A stretch of DNA of 64,000 nt, taken from Leucothrix pacifica (lineage in GTDB: Bacteria; Pseudomonadota; Gammaproteobacteria; Thiotrichales; Thiotrichaceae). A program made the position numbers and the translations under genes. Shown piece by piece: positions 27,487-37,962 of the stretch (the first letter of the stretch is position 1; each line of letters starts with the position of its first letter). The stretch lies in assembly GCF_003172875.1 (NCBI RefSeq), contig NZ_QGKM01000052.1:1-64000 (forward strand). Direction: 5' to 3'. The notes below the pieces were generated by a model that had not been told where the DNA came from, did not search any database, and was given only the letters and a program-made list of their open reading frames with translations.

Positions 27487-29520
27487 ATGACTCGTAAAAT
27501 TCTCGTCACCAGCGCACTACCTTATGCAAACGGCCCGATTCACATCGGCCACATGGTTGAATACATTCAAACGGACATCTGGGCCAGGTTCCAGCGTCAC
27601 CGTGGTAATAGTTGCTATTATGTCTGTGCTGATGATGCACATGGCACGCCGATTATGCTACGCGCCCAGCAAGAAGGTATTGAGCCTCAGGAACTGATTG
27701 ATAAGGTCAATCAGGAGCATCAGGCGGATTTTGCGGGTTTCAATATCAGCTTTGACAACTACTACACCACACACTCTGAAGAAAACCGAACTTTCTCCGA
27801 AGCCATCTATTGTGCTGCTAAAGATGCAGGCCACATTGCTACCCGGGTGATTAAGCAAGCATACGACCCAGAAGCAGAAATGTTTTTACCAGATCGCTTT
27901 ATTAAAGGTGACTGTCCAAACTGCGGTTCATCTGATCAATATGGTGACAACTGTGAAGTGTGCGGTGCGACCTATTCAACCACAGAAATAAAAAATGCCT
28001 ACTCTGTTGTGACGGGCGCAACACCTATCGAGAAAGACAGTGAACATTACTTCTTTAAGCTGGGTGATTTCACTGACTTTTTATCGGAATGGCTTGCCAG
28101 CGGTTCTGTGCAAAAAGAAATCGTTAATAAGATGAAAGAGTGGGTCGATGATGGCTTGGCTGACTGGGATATCTCACGTGATGCACCCTACTGGGGTTTC
28201 AAGATACCCGGTACTGAAGACAAATACTTCTATGTATGGCTGGATGCACCGATTGGCTACCTTGCTTCATTTAAGAACCTTTGTGACAGAACGGGTGAGA
28301 GTTTTGATGACTACTGGGCAGAAAGCTCTGATGCTGAGGTGTATCATTTCATCGGTAAAGATATCGCATACTTCCACACGCTGTTCTGGCCTGCGCAACT
28401 AAAAGCTGGTGGTTATCGCTTACCGACAGGGGTGAATTGTCACGGCTTCCTAAAAGTAAATGGCGAGAAAATGTCTAAATCTCGCGGTACGTTTGTGCAA
28501 GCAAGCGTGTTCCTTAAACACCTGCCTGCTGAGCAGCTGCGTTATTACTTCGCCTCAAAGCTCAACAATACAATCGATGACATCGACCTTAATCTTGCTG
28601 ACTTCCAGCAGCGCTCTAATAGCGATCTGGTCGGCAAAGTGGTCAATATTGCTTCTCGCTGTGCCGGCTTTATCAATAAGCGTTTTGATAATACGTTATC
28701 CGCTGAACTACCGGATCCTGCGCTATATGCAAAATTCGCAGCAGCCAGTGAGGAAATTGCTGAAAGCTACGAGACACGTCAATACAGCAGAGCAATGCGT
28801 CAAATCATGGCATTAGCAGATTTGGCTAATCAGTACATTGACGACAACAAGCCTTGGGTATTGATCAAAGACGAAGACACTTTTGGTCAGGTACAGGGCA
28901 TCTGCACGCAAGGCATTAATATGTTCCGTGCGCTACTGAGCTACCTTAAGCCTGTTTTACCTGAGCTAGCAGAAAAGTCTGAAGCTTTCCTCAATGCCGG
29001 TGAGTTGGTGTGGGACTCTGTACAAACGCCATTGTTGAACCATGAAGTGACAAAGTTCAAACCATTAATGACACGCATTGAAGAAACGCAAATCGATGCG
29101 ATGCTTGATGAAAACAAGCAAGTACTGGAAGCCATCCAGGCTGCTGCCGATAAACCTGCGCTGAGTGAGCATCTAGTCAACGACCCGATCAAACCAGAAA
29201 TCACGTATGAGGATTTCGATAAGATCGATTTACGTATTGCCTTAATTGAAAGTGCTGAGGCGGTCAAGGGTGCTGATAAATTGTTGCGGCTAGTGCTGGA
29301 TATCGGCGGCGAGAAACGTCAGGTATTTGCAGGGATTAAGTCAGCCTACGAGCCAGAGACTCTCATTGGTAAACAAACGGTGATGGTAGCCAATCTGGCA
29401 CCACGAAAGATGCGCTTTGGGATGTCGGAAGGCATGGTTTTAGCGGCAGGACCAGGTGGTAGCGACTTGTTCGTACTACACCCTGATGATGGTGCTCAAC
29501 CCGGAATGCGCGCTAAATAA
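27487..29520 (+). CDS. metG: Methionyl-tRNA synthetase
   Basis: A 677-residue class I synthetase that charges tRNA-Met in the cytosol. HIGH is at 19-22; the zinc knuckle Cys are C143, C146, C156 and C159; KMSKS is in [11 protein letters not shown]. The C-terminal 100 residues form a Trbp111-like tRNA-binding dimer domain ([15 protein letters not shown]... [13 protein letters not shown]). This two-knuckle-cysteine, long form matches E. coli MetG (677). It follows the PfkB gene by 16 bp and ends against a convergent DUF4124 gene. Confidence 0.98.
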   Translation: MTRKILVTSALPYANGPIHIGHMVEYIQTDIWARFQRHRGNSCYYVCADDAHGTPIMLRAQQEGIEPQELIDKVNQEHQADFAGFNISFDNYYTTHSEENRTFSEAIYCAAKDAGHIATRVIKQAYDPEAEMFLPDRFIKGDCPNCGSSDQYGDNCEVCGATYSTTEIKNAYSVVTGATPIEKDSEHYFFKLGDFTDFLSEWLASGSVQKEIVNKMKEWVDDGLADWDISRDAPYWGFKIPGTEDKYFYVWLDAPIGYLASFKNLCDRTGESFDDYWAESSDAEVYHFIGKDIAYFHTLFWPAQLKAGGYRLPTGVNCHGFLKVNGEKMSKSRGTFVQASVFLKHLPAEQLRYYFASKLNNTIDDIDLNLADFQQRSNSDLVGKVVNIASRCAGFINKRFDNTLSAELPDPALYAKFAAASEEIAESYETRQYSRAMRQIMALADLANQYIDDNKPWVLIKDEDTFGQVQGICTQGINMFRALLSYLKPVLPELAEKSEAFLNAGELVWDSVQTPLLNHEVTKFKPLMTRIEETQIDAMLDENKQVLEAIQAAADKPALSEHLVNDPIKPEITYEDFDKIDLRIALIESAEAVKGADKLLRLVLDIGGEKRQVFAGIKSAYEPETLIGKQTVMVANLAPRKMRFGMSEGMVLAAGPGGSDLFVLHPDDGAQPGMRAK

Positions 29521-29533
29521 TAATGTCTTTGGC

Positions 29534-29565
29534 GAAGAAGTCAGTTGTCCGAAGCTGACTTCTTC
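29534..29565. terminator. Possible hairpin terminator at metG/DUF4124 convergent ends
   Basis: GAAGAAGTCAG and CTGACTTCTTC pair perfectly over 11 bp around a 10-base loop; an outer GGCGAAG/CTTCGCC pair adds further potential. It overlaps the last codons of the DUF4124 gene. It has no clear T-run, so it is a weak candidate. Confidence 0.4.
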
Positions 29566-30176
29566 TCTTCGCCCGTTAACTGTGTATAACGGAGCAAATC
29601 TTTCTTGAACCGCTCTTCAATTTTGGTTCGTTCAATCTGATTATCGGTGATAGCCTGTTGATAGATATGAAGATTATCGAGAATATCATCGATCTTCATG
29701 CCCAATAAGTTTTTATCATTAGGATTGAGCATTCGCTCATGACGTGCTTCCAGCTTTTCCAGTGACTCGGACAGTTTTTTATGTCTTGCCTGTAGAATTG
29801 CAATCCCACCATCTGCCATCTCCAGCTTACTTTGGTAAACCATCTCCAGCTCTTCAAGACTACTAAACATAGAGCGAAGCTGTGTATCGCGCATTTCCTG
29901 CAGGTCAGCTTCATGCTGTTCTTCTTTTAGCTTTTTCTGAATCTCGATATCTCTGGCCGCTTTTTCAATTCTTTCCTTTCGCGCCGCCGCAGACTCAACC
30001 TTCTCTTTCGTTAGGCCACTTTTGTACAACTTCACATGCCCGTTCTGAGCGTATGCCGGCGGAATTCTATCGCCATAGTGAACCTTTCCATGCTCATCCA
30101 CCCAGCGATATAAGCCGGAGTAAACAGCGGTACTCCAAACGAATGCGAGTAAGACTAGTGAATAATGTGTTTTCAT
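29541..30176 (-). CDS. DUF4124 domain-containing exported protein (downstream copy)
   Basis: A 211-residue secreted protein. A short signal peptide (about 1-20, hydrophobic LVLLAFVWSTAV) is followed by GLYRWVDEHGKVHYGDRIPP, the DUF4124 motif, then a long charged coiled coil (about 55-205). Probably periplasmic or membrane-associated. It is a tandem paralogue of the gene at 30206-30823: same motif, same layout and similar coiled-coil tail. Function is unknown in the family. A 29-bp gap separates the two genes, so they are likely co-transcribed from the divergent region before uvrB. Confidence 0.8.
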   Translation of the reverse strand: MKTHYSLVLLAFVWSTAVYSGLYRWVDEHGKVHYGDRIPPAYAQNGHVKLYKSGLTKEKVESAAARKERIEKAARDIEIQKKLKEEQHEADLQEMRDTQLRSMFSSLEELEMVYQSKLEMADGGIAILQARHKKLSESLEKLEARHERMLNPNDKNLLGMKIDDILDNLHIYQQAITDNQIERTKIEERFKKDLLRYTQLTGEEKKSASDN

Positions 30177-30205
30177 TTTTTATTATTTTTCTTAAGCGCT
30201 AAAAT

Positions 30206-30823
30206 TTAACGATCAGCTCTGGTGAGCTTATCAAACCGGGTTAACGTTTCACGGTATTGATCGAGCATGATTTCACGGTCAGACTGATTGATTTTAATCG
30301 CCTTACGATACTCCTGCAGACTTTCATGGGTGTTCTCAATTTGCATACTTAAAGTCAGACGTGACATTTCTTCCTTCGTAGACTTGCGCTGCTTTGATAA
30401 GCGAACCAACTTCTGACTCAGGCTCTCATCCCTTGCCGATAAAATTCCGATACTCTGGTCTAGTAGAGACAGTTTCTTTTGATAAGCAGCAATGATTTCA
30501 TCACGATTTTCATAAGTCGCTAACAACTGATCATCCTGACGCTTCTGCTCTTCTTCTGCCAGTTTTGCTTCGGTTTTTTCTTCTTCCAACGCAACTTCTT
30601 TCTGCTCTTCCTGCTTTTTCTGTTTTAGTTCTTCTGCAGAAACAACTCGTTGCGACTCCACACCATTCTTGTTCAGCGATGTGTGGCCCTTTTGAGCCAT
30701 AGACGGCGGTACTTTATCGGAGAAATGCACTTTGCCATTCTCATCAACCCAACGGTACAGGCTTGCCTGAGCAACGCTACTGGTCAAAAGAAGAGTCAAA
30801 GCAATTAGCTTAATTGAAGTCAT
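30206..30823 (-). CDS. DUF4124 domain-containing exported protein (upstream copy)
   Basis: A 205-residue exported protein. The start at ATG 30823 gives a clean signal peptide (TSIKLIALTLLLTSSVAQA), then SLYRWVDENGKVHFSDKVPP, the DUF4124 motif, then a Glu/Lys-rich coiled coil. A longer reading from 30946 would add 41 residues that overlap the uvrB start and lack export features, so I reject it. No strong Shine-Dalgarno is visible. Paralogue of the adjacent downstream gene. Function unknown; a role in the periplasm or envelope is inferred from the signal. Confidence 0.78.
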   Translation of the reverse strand: MTSIKLIALTLLLTSSVAQASLYRWVDENGKVHFSDKVPPSMAQKGHTSLNKNGVESQRVVSAEELKQKKQEEQKEVALEEEKTEAKLAEEEQKRQDDQLLATYENRDEIIAAYQKKLSLLDQSIGILSARDESLSQKLVRLSKQRKSTKEEMSRLTLSMQIENTHESLQEYRKAIKINQSDREIMLDQYRETLTRFDKLTRADR

Positions 30824-30841
30824 GATATTGGGGGTTATAAT

Positions 30842-30867
30842 TGTTAGTATTGCTTTCAATCCTAACA
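30842..30867. promoter_or_regulatory. Dyad in the divergent DUF4124-uvrB region
   Basis: TGTTAGTATTG (30842-30852) pairs with CAATCCTAACA (30857-30867) at 10 of 11 positions, with a four-base centre. It sits between divergent genes and could be an operator or a leader hairpin. It is not a LexA box (CTGT-N8-ACAG). Confidence 0.4.
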
Positions 30868-30929
30868 CAGAGTCCGCGAGGATCATTTCATTTCCGACGA
30901 ATGTATGAGCCTGGCCAGAGCATGCGAAT

Positions 30930-32942
30930 ATGGCAACAGAATTCAAGATACATACTGACTACAAGCCTGCCGGAGACCAGCCGACAGCCATTGCATCGCT
31001 GGTTGAAGGGCTCAATGACGGACTGCTGCATCAAACATTACTCGGGGTCACCGGCTCCGGAAAAACCTTCACCATTGCCAATATCATTGAACAGACTCAG
31101 CGTCCGACGATATTAATGGCACACAATAAAACGCTAGCCGCACAGCTCTATGGTGAGATGAAAGAGTTTTTTCCTGACAATGCTGTGGAATATTTCGTTT
31201 CCTATTATGACTACTACCAACCAGAGGCTTATGTGCCCTCCTCTGGTGTCTATATTGAAAAAGATGCCTCGGTAAACGATCACATCGAACAAATGCGTCT
31301 GTCCGCGACTAAGGCGATGATTGAACGCCGTGACGTCATCATCGTGGCGACCGTATCAGCCATCTATGGTTTGGGTAATCCGGAATCCTATCTGAAAATG
31401 ATGTTACATCTCGACCGGGGTGAGCAGATTGATCAACGTAGCATCTTGAGACGACTTGCTGAATTACAATACTCGCGTAACGACATTGAGCTGTCACGTG
31501 GTACTTATAGAGTACGTGGCGAAGTGATTGATGTGCATCCCGCTGACTCAGATTTGGAAGCGGTACGTATCGAGCTGTTTGACGATGAAGTAGAGCAACT
31601 CAGTTATTTTGACCCACTGACGGGTGAAGTCTTGAGAAAAGTTCCCAGACTCACTATTTACCCTAAGACCCATTATGTAACACCTCGCGACACATTGCTC
31701 GAGGCCGTTGATAAAATTAAAGACGAGCTGCGCGAGCGTTTACAAAACCTGAGAGATAATGGTCGATTGGTTGAAGCGCAACGCCTTCAGGAACGTACGC
31801 TGTACGATATCGAAATGATTATGGAAGTCGGCTATTGCTCGGGCATTGAAAACTACTCTCGGTATTTGTCGGGAAGACCCGCAGGCGCGCCACCGCCCTG
31901 TTTATTTGACTACCTACCACCCAATGCGTTGGTCGTCATCGATGAATCACACGCTACTGTTCCACAAATCGGTGCCATGTATAAGGGTGACCGTTCGCGA
32001 AAGAATAATTTGGTGGACTATGGTTTCCGGCTACCGTCTGCTCTGGATAATCGACCGCTACAATTCGAAGAATTTGAACGACTCATCCCGCAAGCGATTC
32101 ATGTATCTGCGACACCGGGGAATTATGAAAATGAGCATAGCGACAATGTGGCCGAGCAAGTGGTGCGCCCTACCGGTCTGATCGACCCAACGGTTGAAAT
32201 CCGCCCCGTCGCCTCTCAGGTTGATGACGTGATGTCAGAAATCACCTTGCGTGCAGCGAAGAACGAACGAGTATTGATTACGACACTGACGAAGCGGATG
32301 GCTGAAGACCTGACAGATTACTTAATGGATCATGACATTAGGGTGCGATACCTACATTCTGATATCGACACCGTTGAACGTGTGGAAATTATTCGTGACT
32401 TACGACTCGGTGAGTTCGATGCGTTGGTGGGTATCAACTTACTCCGTGAGGGTTTGGATATGCCTGAGGTGAGTTTAGTCGCGATCTTAGATGCTGATAA
32501 AGAAGGCTTCTTACGTTCGGAGCGTTCGTTGATCCAAACCATCGGTCGTGCCGCCCGAAATGCTCAGGGACAGGCTATTTTATATGCTGATCGCATTACT
32601 AACTCCATGCAGGCCGCTTTAGATGAGACGGAACGACGTCGTACTAAACAAATCGCTCATAATGAAGAATACGGCATCACCCCCAAGACTATTAAGAAGC
32701 GCATCGCCGACATCATGGAAGGTGCCTACAGTCAAGGTAGCTCAAGAAAACGAGGCGAGCGAACCCGTAAAGTGGCTGAGCCAGCAGCAGATTACCATTC
32801 ATTGACACCTGACAAAGCGGTCAAAATGATGGCTAAGCTAGAAAAAGAAATGTTTGAACAAGCTAAAAATCTGGAGTTTGAGGCCGCCGCCAAGACTCGT
32901 GATGAAATTGCCAAGCTTCGTGAGCAGGCACTGATCCAATAA
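30930..32942 (+). CDS. uvrB: Excinuclease ABC subunit B
   Basis: A 670-residue helicase-like core of nucleotide excision repair. Walker A GVTGSGKT is at 39-46. The beta-hairpin [17 protein letters not shown] clamps one DNA strand. Helicase motifs [21 protein letters not shown] lie in the C-terminal half, and a UVR motif near the end ([16 protein letters not shown]) contacts UvrC. It works with UvrA and UvrC, which are not in this window. The ATL protein at 14995 may feed lesions to this pathway. I find no SOS box upstream, unlike E. coli. Confidence 0.98.
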   Translation: MATEFKIHTDYKPAGDQPTAIASLVEGLNDGLLHQTLLGVTGSGKTFTIANIIEQTQRPTILMAHNKTLAAQLYGEMKEFFPDNAVEYFVSYYDYYQPEAYVPSSGVYIEKDASVNDHIEQMRLSATKAMIERRDVIIVATVSAIYGLGNPESYLKMMLHLDRGEQIDQRSILRRLAELQYSRNDIELSRGTYRVRGEVIDVHPADSDLEAVRIELFDDEVEQLSYFDPLTGEVLRKVPRLTIYPKTHYVTPRDTLLEAVDKIKDELRERLQNLRDNGRLVEAQRLQERTLYDIEMIMEVGYCSGIENYSRYLSGRPAGAPPPCLFDYLPPNALVVIDESHATVPQIGAMYKGDRSRKNNLVDYGFRLPSALDNRPLQFEEFERLIPQAIHVSATPGNYENEHSDNVAEQVVRPTGLIDPTVEIRPVASQVDDVMSEITLRAAKNERVLITTLTKRMAEDLTDYLMDHDIRVRYLHSDIDTVERVEIIRDLRLGEFDALVGINLLREGLDMPEVSLVAILDADKEGFLRSERSLIQTIGRAARNAQGQAILYADRITNSMQAALDETERRRTKQIAHNEEYGITPKTIKKRIADIMEGAYSQGSSRKRGERTRKVAEPAADYHSLTPDKAVKMMAKLEKEMFEQAKNLEFEAAAKTRDEIAKLREQALIQ

Positions 32943-33083
32943 AAACTACGATTAGTGGTCGATCCGTTTATCCAAGTTATATTTACATCACAAGAGGTTG
33001 GTTTATTATTCAGATTCTGGCAACGACCAGAGCTGGTATAAATAAAACAACAACAATAACCCCTTACAATTGGATCCCCGACC

Positions 33084-33674
33084 ATGAAAACAATTACTAA
33101 AATTGGTTTAGCTTCTGCTTTATTTCCTCTATTAACAGCACTTCCTGCACACGCCGGATTATTTGATAATTCTGGTAGCGAAGGTGGTGATTTCTTTGAA
33201 GATGTATTCTTCGGTGGCGCATTCGGCCAATCAGAGCTCGACGGCTTCTGTGGCACAGCAGGTGATTGCAACAATGAAGACACATCCTGGAAAGTTTATG
33301 GTGGTTACAAAATCAACGATATGCTTGACGCTGAAGTAAGCTATACCAGCATTGGCGACATCAACCGCACCACAGATGCAGGCACTGAAACTTCAGAAAT
33401 TTCTGCTCTGGCTATCAACGCTGTTGGTACATACGATGTAAATGACTCAGTACAGGCACTGGGTAAAATTGGTGCTGCAAGCTGGAGTGCTGATAACTCT
33501 GACAATGACGAAGATGGTATCAGCCTGACCTACGGCTTTGGTGCCAAAGTTCGCATGAACGAAAACATGAAGATTCGTGCAGAGTGGGAAAACATCTCAG
33601 ATGTTAAGACTGCCGGAGACCGTGAAAGTGATGTAACAACAATGAGCTTGGGTATTGAGTTAGATACTCTGTAA
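33084..33674 (+). CDS. Small outer-membrane beta-barrel protein
   Basis: A 196-residue exported protein. The signal peptide (1-24) ends in LPAHA. The rest alternates in the pattern of an eight-stranded OmpA/OmpX-like barrel: SWKVYGGYKINDMLDAEVSY, QALGKIGAASWSAD, SLTYGFGAKVRMNENMKIRAEWENI. A Cys pair (DGFCGTAGDCNN) may form a loop disulfide. Acidic loops and a terminal ...IELDTL complete it. The last residue is Leu rather than the usual Phe of BAM substrates. It is a single gene with its own terminator. Precise function unknown; probably a structural or surface-sensing barrel. Confidence 0.78.
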   Translation: MKTITKIGLASALFPLLTALPAHAGLFDNSGSEGGDFFEDVFFGGAFGQSELDGFCGTAGDCNNEDTSWKVYGGYKINDMLDAEVSYTSIGDINRTTDAGTETSEISALAINAVGTYDVNDSVQALGKIGAASWSADNSDNDEDGISLTYGFGAKVRMNENMKIRAEWENISDVKTAGDRESDVTTMSLGIELDTL

Positions 33675-33697
33675 GCAATCATCTAATAGTTCAGTAT

Positions 33698-33727
33698 CAA
33701 AGGCAGCCCTCGGGTTGCCTTTTTTGT
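33698..33727 (+). terminator. Intrinsic terminator after the outer-membrane barrel gene
   Basis: AAGGCAGCCC pairs with GGGTTGCCTT over 10 bp (one G-U pair) around a very short loop, followed by six or more T residues. It begins 24 bases past the stop codon. Confidence 0.88.
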
Positions 33728-33793
33728 TTTCAGCGATGCAATGATTCAGCATTTCTAGTACATTAGCCTCTTTTAAAATCTTCAGGCTAAAAC

Positions 33794-34486
33794 ATGGCAC
33801 GCCAGACCGATCTGATCTCACCTTCTATTCTTTCTGCTGACTTTGCTCGCTTGGGCGAAGAAGTTGATAACGTATTACGTTCTGGTGCAGACATGGTGCA
33901 CTTTGATGTAATGGACAACCACTACGTACCAAATCTGACTATTGGCCCGTTGGTGTGTGAAGCATTGCGCAAACATGGTGTAACCGCGGATATAGATGTT
34001 CACCTCATGGTTAAGCCGGTGGACCGCATCATTCCGGATTTTGCTAATGCCGGCGCCAGCTACATCACGTTTCACCCGGAAAGCTCTGAGCACGTCGATC
34101 GCAGTTTGCAACTGATTCGTAGCTTGGGATGTAAGTCGGGCTTAGTGTTTAATCCAGCTACACCACTGGATGTACTGGATTATGTGATGGACAAGGTGGA
34201 CATGATTCTGCTGATGTCAGTGAATCCGGGCTTTGGTGGTCAACAGTTCATTCCCGGCACACTACAAAAACTCAAGCAAGCGCGTAAGCGCATCGATGAC
34301 TCTGGCTTAGACATCCGTCTTGAAATCGATGGTGGCGTGAAAGCAGATAATATCGCAGAGATTAAGGCCGCTGGTGCTGATACCTTCGTGGCAGGCTCTG
34401 CTATTTTTGGCGCCGCGAATCAGGATGACCCGAACCATTATGATTCCATCTGCAAAGCCTTCCGCGAACAGCTGGCTAGCGTATAA
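33794..34486 (+). CDS. rpe: Ribulose-phosphate 3-epimerase
   Basis: A 230-residue TIM-barrel epimerase of the pentose phosphate pathway, interconverting Ru5P and Xu5P. Signatures are [42 protein letters not shown] and [12 protein letters not shown] metal site is expected from the His and Asp in HFDVMD and EIDGG. The gene lies 49 bp before the trp leader peptide. In many gammaproteobacteria rpe-gph-trpE are adjacent; here gph is absent between rpe and trpE. Confidence 0.97.
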   Translation: MARQTDLISPSILSADFARLGEEVDNVLRSGADMVHFDVMDNHYVPNLTIGPLVCEALRKHGVTADIDVHLMVKPVDRIIPDFANAGASYITFHPESSEHVDRSLQLIRSLGCKSGLVFNPATPLDVLDYVMDKVDMILLMSVNPGFGGQQFIPGTLQKLKQARKRIDDSGLDIRLEIDGGVKADNIAEIKAAGADTFVAGSAIFGAANQDDPNHYDSICKAFREQLASV

Positions 34487-34535
34487 TCACAGGGCATTTT
34501 TGAACGTGACATCATTGATCGGAAAAGTTAGACTC

Positions 34536-34598
34536 ATGAGCAATCAACTCAATACTTATATCATGTTATTAAATCTGTACAAACATTGGCGATGGTGA
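34536..34598 (+). CDS. trpL: trp operon leader peptide
   Basis: A 20-codon reading frame that ends K-H-W-R-W and a TGA stop, 58 bp before trpE. Two Trp codons close together (34587-34589 and 34593-34595) near the 3' end are the hallmark of attenuation peptides, where a ribosome stalls when charged tRNA-Trp is scarce. A GGA at 34521-34523 is a distant possible Shine-Dalgarno, so translation is an inference. A second ATG at 34563 would give an 11-residue form with the same ending. Confidence 0.75.
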   Translation: MSNQLNTYIMLLNLYKHWRW

Positions 34599-34642
34599 AG
34601 CTCCCTTAATACGGCCGGATCACCCACAGTTATATGTTTTTT
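34594..34642 (+). promoter_or_regulatory. Candidate trp attenuator region
   Basis: GGTGA at 34594-34598, overlapping the leader stop, can pair with TCACC at 34620-34624, extended inside by TCC/GGA across a three-base bulge. A TTTTTT run follows at 34637-34642. I do not see a GC-rich hairpin directly abutting the T-run, so the classical 3:4 terminator is not clear. Control may use another fold. Confidence 0.35.
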
Positions 34643-34656
34643 ACAGGTTTATACAC

Positions 34657-36156
34657 ATGTTAAAAGAGACTTTTCAGGCTTGCATCGCGCAAGGTTATCA
34701 GCGTGTACCACTCGTTCGCGAAGTATTGGCAGACCTCGATACGCCACTCAGCACTTACCTCAAATTGGCCAATGGCCCATACTCCTATCTGTTTGAATCT
34801 GTTCAGGGCGGAGAAAAATGGGGTCGCTACTCAATTATAGGCTTGCCTTGTAACGAGACAATCCATATCCGTGAGAATACGGTTGAGATACGACTCAATG
34901 ATGAGGTCACCGAATCATTTCAGGTAGACGATCCACTGGCATGGGTGGAAGAGAAACAAACTGCCTGTAAAATCCCTGACGTACCTGAACTACCTCGCTT
35001 CACCGGTGGATTAGTTGGTTATTTTGGTTACGAAACCATCGGTTATATCGAACCAAAACTAGCTAAACTAAAAAATGCTGACCCGATCGATACACCAGAC
35101 ATTTTACTAATGGTATCCAATGAGGTAGTGGTGTTTGATAACCTCAGTGGCAAACTCTATCTGATCGTTCATGCGGATGCTGATGGTTATGATTCTGCTC
35201 AGCAACGTCTTACAGAACTCCACCAACAGCTACGTGAGCCTTTCAGCTACCCGCTTGACCGCCCTGTCTCGCAGCAGGAAGTTACCGAATCAGATTTTGT
35301 CTCTGAATTCACTGAAGAAAAGTTTAAAGAAGCCGTTAGTGAAGCACGCGAGTACATCTGTAGTGGTGACATCATGCAGGTTGTGTTGTCACAGCGTCTA
35401 AGTATTCCATTTAAGGCGCGCGCACTGGATCTATATCGCACACTGCGTAGCCTGAATCCATCACCTTATATGTACTTCCTGCAATTGAGCAGCTTCCAGA
35501 TTGTTGGCTCCTCACCTGAGATTTTAGTGCGGCTAGAAGATGATGAAGTCACGGTCAGACCCATTGCAGGTACACGACGTCGTGGCAAGGATGACGAGCA
35601 AGATCTGAAATTAGAAAAAGAGTTATTAGCTGACCCCAAAGAACTGGCAGAACATCTGATGTTGATTGATCTGGGTCGCAATGATGCCGGGCGTGTTAGT
35701 GAGATTGGTAGCGTACAACTCACCGAAAAAATGTGTGTTGAGCGTTACTCACACGTAATGCACATCGTGTCGAATGTGACGGGTGATCTCAAAAAAGGCA
35801 TGAGTGCGATGGATGTGCTACGCGCAACCTTCCCTGCTGGCACCGTTAGTGGCGCACCTAAGATACGTGCGATGGAAATCATTGCCGAGCTTGAGCCGAC
35901 AAAGCGTGGCGTCTATTCCGGCGCGGTCGGTTACTTATCATGGAACGGTAATATGGATACCGCTATCGCGATCCGAACTGCGGTTATTAAGGATGAAACA
36001 CTCCACATTCAGGCAGGCGCAGGCATTGTTTATGACTCCGTGCCACAATCTGAGTGGGACGAAACCATGAATAAGGCACGCGCGATATTTACCGCTGTCG
36101 CTGAAGTCAGCAATGGCCTTGATAATCTTGACCGTGACCAAGGAGCAACAGCATGA
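34657..36156 (+). CDS. trpE: Anthranilate synthase component I
   Basis: A 499-residue chorismate-using enzyme that, with TrpG ammonia, makes anthranilate, the first step of tryptophan synthesis. [15 protein letters not shown] near the N-terminus is the Trp feedback site region. The catalytic core has [30 protein letters not shown] and [17 protein letters not shown]. It overlaps trpG by four bases (ATGA). It lies behind the Trp-codon leader, suggesting attenuation. trpD, trpC, trpB and trpA are not downstream. Confidence 0.97.
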   Translation: MLKETFQACIAQGYQRVPLVREVLADLDTPLSTYLKLANGPYSYLFESVQGGEKWGRYSIIGLPCNETIHIRENTVEIRLNDEVTESFQVDDPLAWVEEKQTACKIPDVPELPRFTGGLVGYFGYETIGYIEPKLAKLKNADPIDTPDILLMVSNEVVVFDNLSGKLYLIVHADADGYDSAQQRLTELHQQLREPFSYPLDRPVSQQEVTESDFVSEFTEEKFKEAVSEAREYICSGDIMQVVLSQRLSIPFKARALDLYRTLRSLNPSPYMYFLQLSSFQIVGSSPEILVRLEDDEVTVRPIAGTRRRGKDDEQDLKLEKELLADPKELAEHLMLIDLGRNDAGRVSEIGSVQLTEKMCVERYSHVMHIVSNVTGDLKKGMSAMDVLRATFPAGTVSGAPKIRAMEIIAELEPTKRGVYSGAVGYLSWNGNMDTAIAIRTAVIKDETLHIQAGAGIVYDSVPQSEWDETMNKARAIFTAVAEVSNGLDNLDRDQGATA

Positions 36157-36740
36157 TTTTAATGATTGATAACTATGACTCCTTCACCTACAACCTTGTA
36201 CAGTATCTGGGCGAGTTAGGCGCTGATGTTGAAGTGCATCGTAATGACCAGATTACGATTAATGATATTAAGGAAATGGCACCGGAGCGCATTATGCTCT
36301 CTCCCGGGCCTTGTACTCCTTCTGAAGCAGGCGTTTCTTTGGAAACGATTCATGAGTTTGCAGGCAAAATACCATTATTTGGTGTATGTCTCGGTCATCA
36401 GGCTATCGGTCAGGCATTTGGCGGAAATGTGATTCGGGCAGCTGAGATCATGCATGGTAAAACGTCACCGATACATCACCTCGATGTGGGCGTTTTTTCA
36501 GGCCTGTCAAATCCCTTTACAGCCACCCGTTACCACTCATTGGTGATTGAAAAAAGCAGCCTTCCTGACTGTCTTGAAATCACTGCCTGGACCGAAAAAC
36601 CAGATGGTACTATTGATGAAATTATGGGTGTCAGACATAAGACACTGGATGTGGAGGGTGTACAGTTTCATCCGGAATCAATCCTCAGTGAACATGGCCA
36701 TGACATGCTGAAGAATTTCTTAACTGCAGAGCCACGCTAA
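36153..36740 (+). CDS. trpG: Anthranilate/para-aminobenzoate synthase glutamine amidotransferase
   Basis: A 195-residue class I glutaminase. The nucleophile Cys is in [16 protein letters not shown], and the His-Glu pair in [13 protein letters not shown]; an oxyanion segment [12 protein letters not shown] is present. It supplies ammonia to TrpE and may also serve PabB, since trpG and pabA are often the same gene. It is coupled by ATGA to trpE and by TAATG to the RDD gene that follows. Confidence 0.95.
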   Translation: MILMIDNYDSFTYNLVQYLGELGADVEVHRNDQITINDIKEMAPERIMLSPGPCTPSEAGVSLETIHEFAGKIPLFGVCLGHQAIGQAFGGNVIRAAEIMHGKTSPIHHLDVGVFSGLSNPFTATRYHSLVIEKSSLPDCLEITAWTEKPDGTIDEIMGVRHKTLDVEGVQFHPESILSEHGHDMLKNFLTAEPR

Positions 36741-37180
36741 TGATTGAAGACTTCAAAGCCGCAAGTTTTATGAAGCGCCTAGGTGCCATGTTTTACGACT
36801 TCATGCTTGCCTTATCTTTCGTGATGGTCGTTGGTTTCTTTAGCATGGTTGTCGTCATGACGATCTTTAGTATAGACAGTGTTGAAGCCGGCAGCCCGGT
36901 TGCTAAAATGTTCTTTCCATACTTGTTGTTCCTGAGTTTTGTTTTTTACGGTTGGTTCTGGACGCATGGCGGCCAAACATTAGGCATGAGAGCGTGGAAG
37001 CTGAAACTGGTTGGTGAAACGAATATCCGAATTACATGGGGCCAGGCATTTTTCCGTTTTTGCTATGCCATTATCAGCTGGATACCGCTGGGTGCTGGCT
37101 ACCTATGGATGATTGTCGATAAGAAGAAACAGACCTGGCACGACAAAGTGTCACGTACCTATATTGCCGATCTGAAGTAA
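36740..37180 (+). CDS. RDD family membrane protein
   Basis: A 146-residue protein with about three TM helices. The N-terminal FMKRLGAMFYDFMLALSF has the RDD pattern (R-x-x-A-x-x-x-D), and YLWMIVDKKKQTWHDKVSRT is the conserved C-terminal Asp-rich motif. Family members are proposed transporters or envelope proteins, but function is unsettled. Its ATG shares the A of the trpG stop (TAATG), and its own stop shares with the next gene the same way. It is thus translationally coupled to anthranilate synthase genes. Confidence 0.88.
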   Translation: MIEDFKAASFMKRLGAMFYDFMLALSFVMVVGFFSMVVVMTIFSIDSVEAGSPVAKMFFPYLLFLSFVFYGWFWTHGGQTLGMRAWKLKLVGETNIRITWGQAFFRFCYAIISWIPLGAGYLWMIVDKKKQTWHDKVSRTYIADLK

Positions 37181-37914
37181 TGCAGACGCCGGATTCACCA
37201 CAACCCGCTATTACCCTGTTCCAGACATTATCATTGGGACTGCTGGTGCTGGTGGTCTATATCTTTCTTCAGAGTTCCTTATTGCAACACTTTGCCAGAG
37301 CTCAACTGGGCAACGCAGCAGACGCCAAAGCAATGACAGACACTATGAAGTCACTGGTGTATGACGCCAGAGTACTGAGCTATCTGGAAATTATCAGCGG
37401 TACCTTAACAACCCTGTTCATCGTCTTGCTGGTTCACCTGCGAAATGTATCACCCGTTGAACATCTAAAGCTCTACCGCTTTCAAAAGAGAGACTTACTG
37501 AGTTGGTTGGCGGTGTTAGCCGCATTCACCATTCTGTTGGCATTGGTTTCGTCAGTGCTGTCTCCTGAAAGCTCGGACTTTATGCAGCGCATATGGGATA
37601 GCACAGACAATATTATTCTGCTCATTATCGCAATCGTCATCGTGGCACCCATCTTTGAAGAAACACTATTTCGTGGCTTTCTGTTTACCGGTATTCAGCA
37701 AAGTCATTTAGGAACTGGTGTTGCGATTGGTTTTACATCAGCAACCTGGGCAATTATCCACACACAATACGGCGCATTTGATCTGATCAGTATTTTTATA
37801 CTCGGTATTGTATTGTCTGCTTCACGCATTGCCAGCGGCTCATTACTCGTTCCTATCATTCTGCATGGAACATTTAACTTTTTTGCGATCCTGGAAATGG
37901 CCATGTTCTCGTAA
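37180..37914 (+). CDS. CPBP family intramembrane metalloprotease
   Basis: A 244-residue membrane protein with about seven or eight hydrophobic segments. The abortive-infection/CAAX-protease (CPBP) motif is present: E160-E161 with R165 in PIFEETLFRGF, H194 in WAIIHTQYG, and a third motif in PIILHGTFNFF. Family members are glutamic-type intramembrane proteases related to Rce1. Substrate unknown. Translationally coupled (TAATG) to the RDD gene and followed by pepA after 48 bp. Confidence 0.9.
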   Translation: MQTPDSPQPAITLFQTLSLGLLVLVVYIFLQSSLLQHFARAQLGNAADAKAMTDTMKSLVYDARVLSYLEIISGTLTTLFIVLLVHLRNVSPVEHLKLYRFQKRDLLSWLAVLAAFTILLALVSSVLSPESSDFMQRIWDSTDNIILLIIAIVIVAPIFEETLFRGFLFTGIQQSHLGTGVAIGFTSATWAIIHTQYGAFDLISIFILGIVLSASRIASGSLLVPIILHGTFNFFAILEMAMFS

Positions 37915-37962
37915 AACGTGGCACAATAAAACACACTAACAACAATCTAAAATGGAAGCTTC

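Noticed and set aside
30824-30929. SOS box for uvrB
   Set aside because: The only dyad (30842-30867) does not match CTGT-N8-ACAG.
30824-30946. Longer N-terminus for the upstream DUF4124 protein
   Set aside because: The 41 extra residues would overlap the uvrB start and hide the signal peptide, which starts cleanly at 30823.
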